The position numbers were made by a program, and so were the translations under genes. The notes under the pieces were generated by a model. The model did no database searches and had not been told where the DNA came from. It saw nothing but the letters and a program-made list of their open reading frames with translations. From assembly GCA_041906305.1 (NCBI GenBank), contig JAYRJL010000004.1:248001-312000 (forward strand): a stretch of 64,000 bases of DNA, written 5' to 3'. Within the stretch, counting starts at the first letter, position 1. Every line of letters begins with the position of its first letter. Positions 63,183 to 64,000 of the stretch are shown here, one piece after another. Origin of the DNA: SHVZ01 sp041906305 (lineage in GTDB: Bacteria; Pseudomonadota; Alphaproteobacteria; SHVZ01).

Positions 63183-64000
63183 GCGGGCGTTCCGGCCGAC
63201 CGTCGGCACGCGTCGCGTGCAGCAGGCTGAAGACGAGTCCGCCTTTGACCGGGTCGGCGTCGGCGAGCCGCACCTGCACCTGCTGGCCCAGCTGATACGA
63301 CACCCGCGACTTTCGTCCGATCAGCCGATGGTGCACCTCGTCATGCTCGAAATAGTCCGCGCCTAAAGTCGAGATCGGGATCAGCCCGTCGGCGCCGGTC
63401 TCGTCGAGGCGAATGAAAAGGCCGAAGCGGGATACGCCGCTGATGCGACCCTCGAACTCGCCGCCGACACGGCTCGACAGGAACAGAGCGGTGTAGCGGT
63501 CGACCGCGTCGCGTTCGGCGACCTGGGCACGGCGCTCGGTCATGGAGATCTGCTCGCCGATCTGGCGCATGCGCGCCGCCTCCGAGTCGTGCAATCCGTC
63601 GTCGCCGAGGCCGAGCGCCTTGATCAGCCCGCGATGGACCAGCACGTCCGAGTAGCGTCGGATGGGCGAAGTGAAATGCGCGTAGCGCCGAAGCGCCAGG
63701 CCGAAATGGCCGAGGTTGTCGGGGCTGTACTGCGCCTGGGCCTGGGAGCGCAGCACCAGGTCGTTGACCATCTGCTTGTAGGACGTGTTCTCGGCGCGCT
63801 CGAGGAGCTTGGTGAAGCTCTTCGGCTGCAGAACCTGCCCCTTCGGCAGCGACAGGCCGACTGAATCGAGGAACTGGCGAAGCCCGTCGAGCTTCTCGTA
63901 GGTCGGACGGTCGTGCACCCGGTACATGCAGGGCACGCCCTTGGCCTCCAGCGCCTCGGCCGCGGCGACGTTGGCGGCGATCATGAACTCCTCGATCAGC
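63115..64000 (-). CDS. rnr: Ribonuclease R, 3' part (5' end outside window)
   Basis: RNase R degrades structured RNA 3' to 5'. The visible 295 codons hold the end of the RNB domain (LIEEFMIAANVAAAE, YAHFTSPIRRYSDVLVHR), the S1 domain (FEGRISGVSRFGLFIRLDETGADGLIP), and a basic tail rich in Arg, Lys and Pro. The catalytic N-terminal half lies beyond base 64000. The last 68 nt overlap the second PAS gene on the other strand. Confidence 0.94.
   Translation of the reverse strand, partial: LIEEFMIAANVAAAEALEAKGVPCMYRVHDRPTYEKLDGLRQFLDSVGLSLPKGQVLQPKSFTKLLERAENTSYKQMVNDLVLRSQAQAQYSPDNLGHFGLALRRYAHFTSPIRRYSDVLVHRGLIKALGLGDDGLHDSEAARMRQIGEQISMTERRAQVAERDAVDRYTALFLSSRVGGEFEGRISGVSRFGLFIRLDETGADGLIPISTLGADYFEHDEVHHRLIGRKSRVSYQLGQQVQVRLADADPVKGGLVFSLLHATRADGRPERPLKRRPETRSGAPRRRPGKSRRG

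Overview
This window is 64 kb of high-GC DNA that reads as chromosome from an alphaproteobacterium. Supporting signs are the divK-pleD-rpmG order, a cysteine-free bL33, a DUF1849/EipB-type periplasmic protein, DinB with an N-terminal Cys4 finger, and the string rpsF-rpsR-DUF2232-rplI-dnaB-alr-(mlaE-mlaF)-radA-cvpA-purF. The order cannot be fixed from sequence alone; a Rhodospirillales-like lineage is a guess. Coding density is high, and I see no rRNA, tRNA, CRISPR array, prophage or insertion sequence.

Layout. 1-9 kb: a RhlE-type RNA helicase cut by the window edge, an isochorismatase-fold hydrolase with an alpha/beta hydrolase, a large soluble hybrid histidine kinase, then a lipoprotein methyltransferase with an N-acyl-D-amino-acid deacylase. 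9-18 kb: accessory catabolism (sulfatase, deacylase, VOC protein with its WYL regulator, an orphan oligopeptide-type binding protein, an amidohydrolase, an alpha/beta hydrolase, an SDR). 18-28.7 kb: a long minus-strand housekeeping block from rpsF to purF with many 4-nt ATGA overlaps. 28.8-33 kb: NTF2-like protein, AEC transporter, large secreted subtilase. 33-37.4 kb: fabD-fabG-acpP-fabF-mltG. 37.3-46 kb: PNPOx-like protein facing a LysR regulator, RNase D, a TetR regulator, SPOR lipoprotein, glycosyltransferase, DUF6165, diguanylate cyclase, EipB-like protein, argC. 46-50 kb: aldo/keto reductase, CapA-like protein, PatB/MalY-like lyase. 50-53.5 kb: divergent PepSY/cytochrome b561 and PepSY/two-component operons. 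53.6-64 kb: NHL/PAL-like protein, dinB, ROK kinase, divK-pleD, rpmG, two tandem unknown paralogues, an S41 lipoprotein protease, two tandem PAS proteins, and the 3' part of rnr.

Regulatory reading. Several regulators have clear palindromes or repeats beside them: matching CTGCCA-N5-(T/A)GTCAG sites before the WYL regulator and before its VOC neighbour, a GATTATCCC palindrome touching the LysR start codon, a perfect TCTAATCA-A-TGATTAGA operator before the TetR gene, and an 11-nt-spaced TGTCAG direct repeat between the divergent PepSY operons. Non-coding gaps also hold three paired inverted repeat elements of types scattered through alphaproteobacterial genomes.

The least explained items are the paralogous pair at 58971-60228, the subtilase with a duplicated WWW-EPG module, the PepSY/b561/two-component module, the methyltransferase-fold lipoprotein, and a leader with a strong terminator in front of argC.
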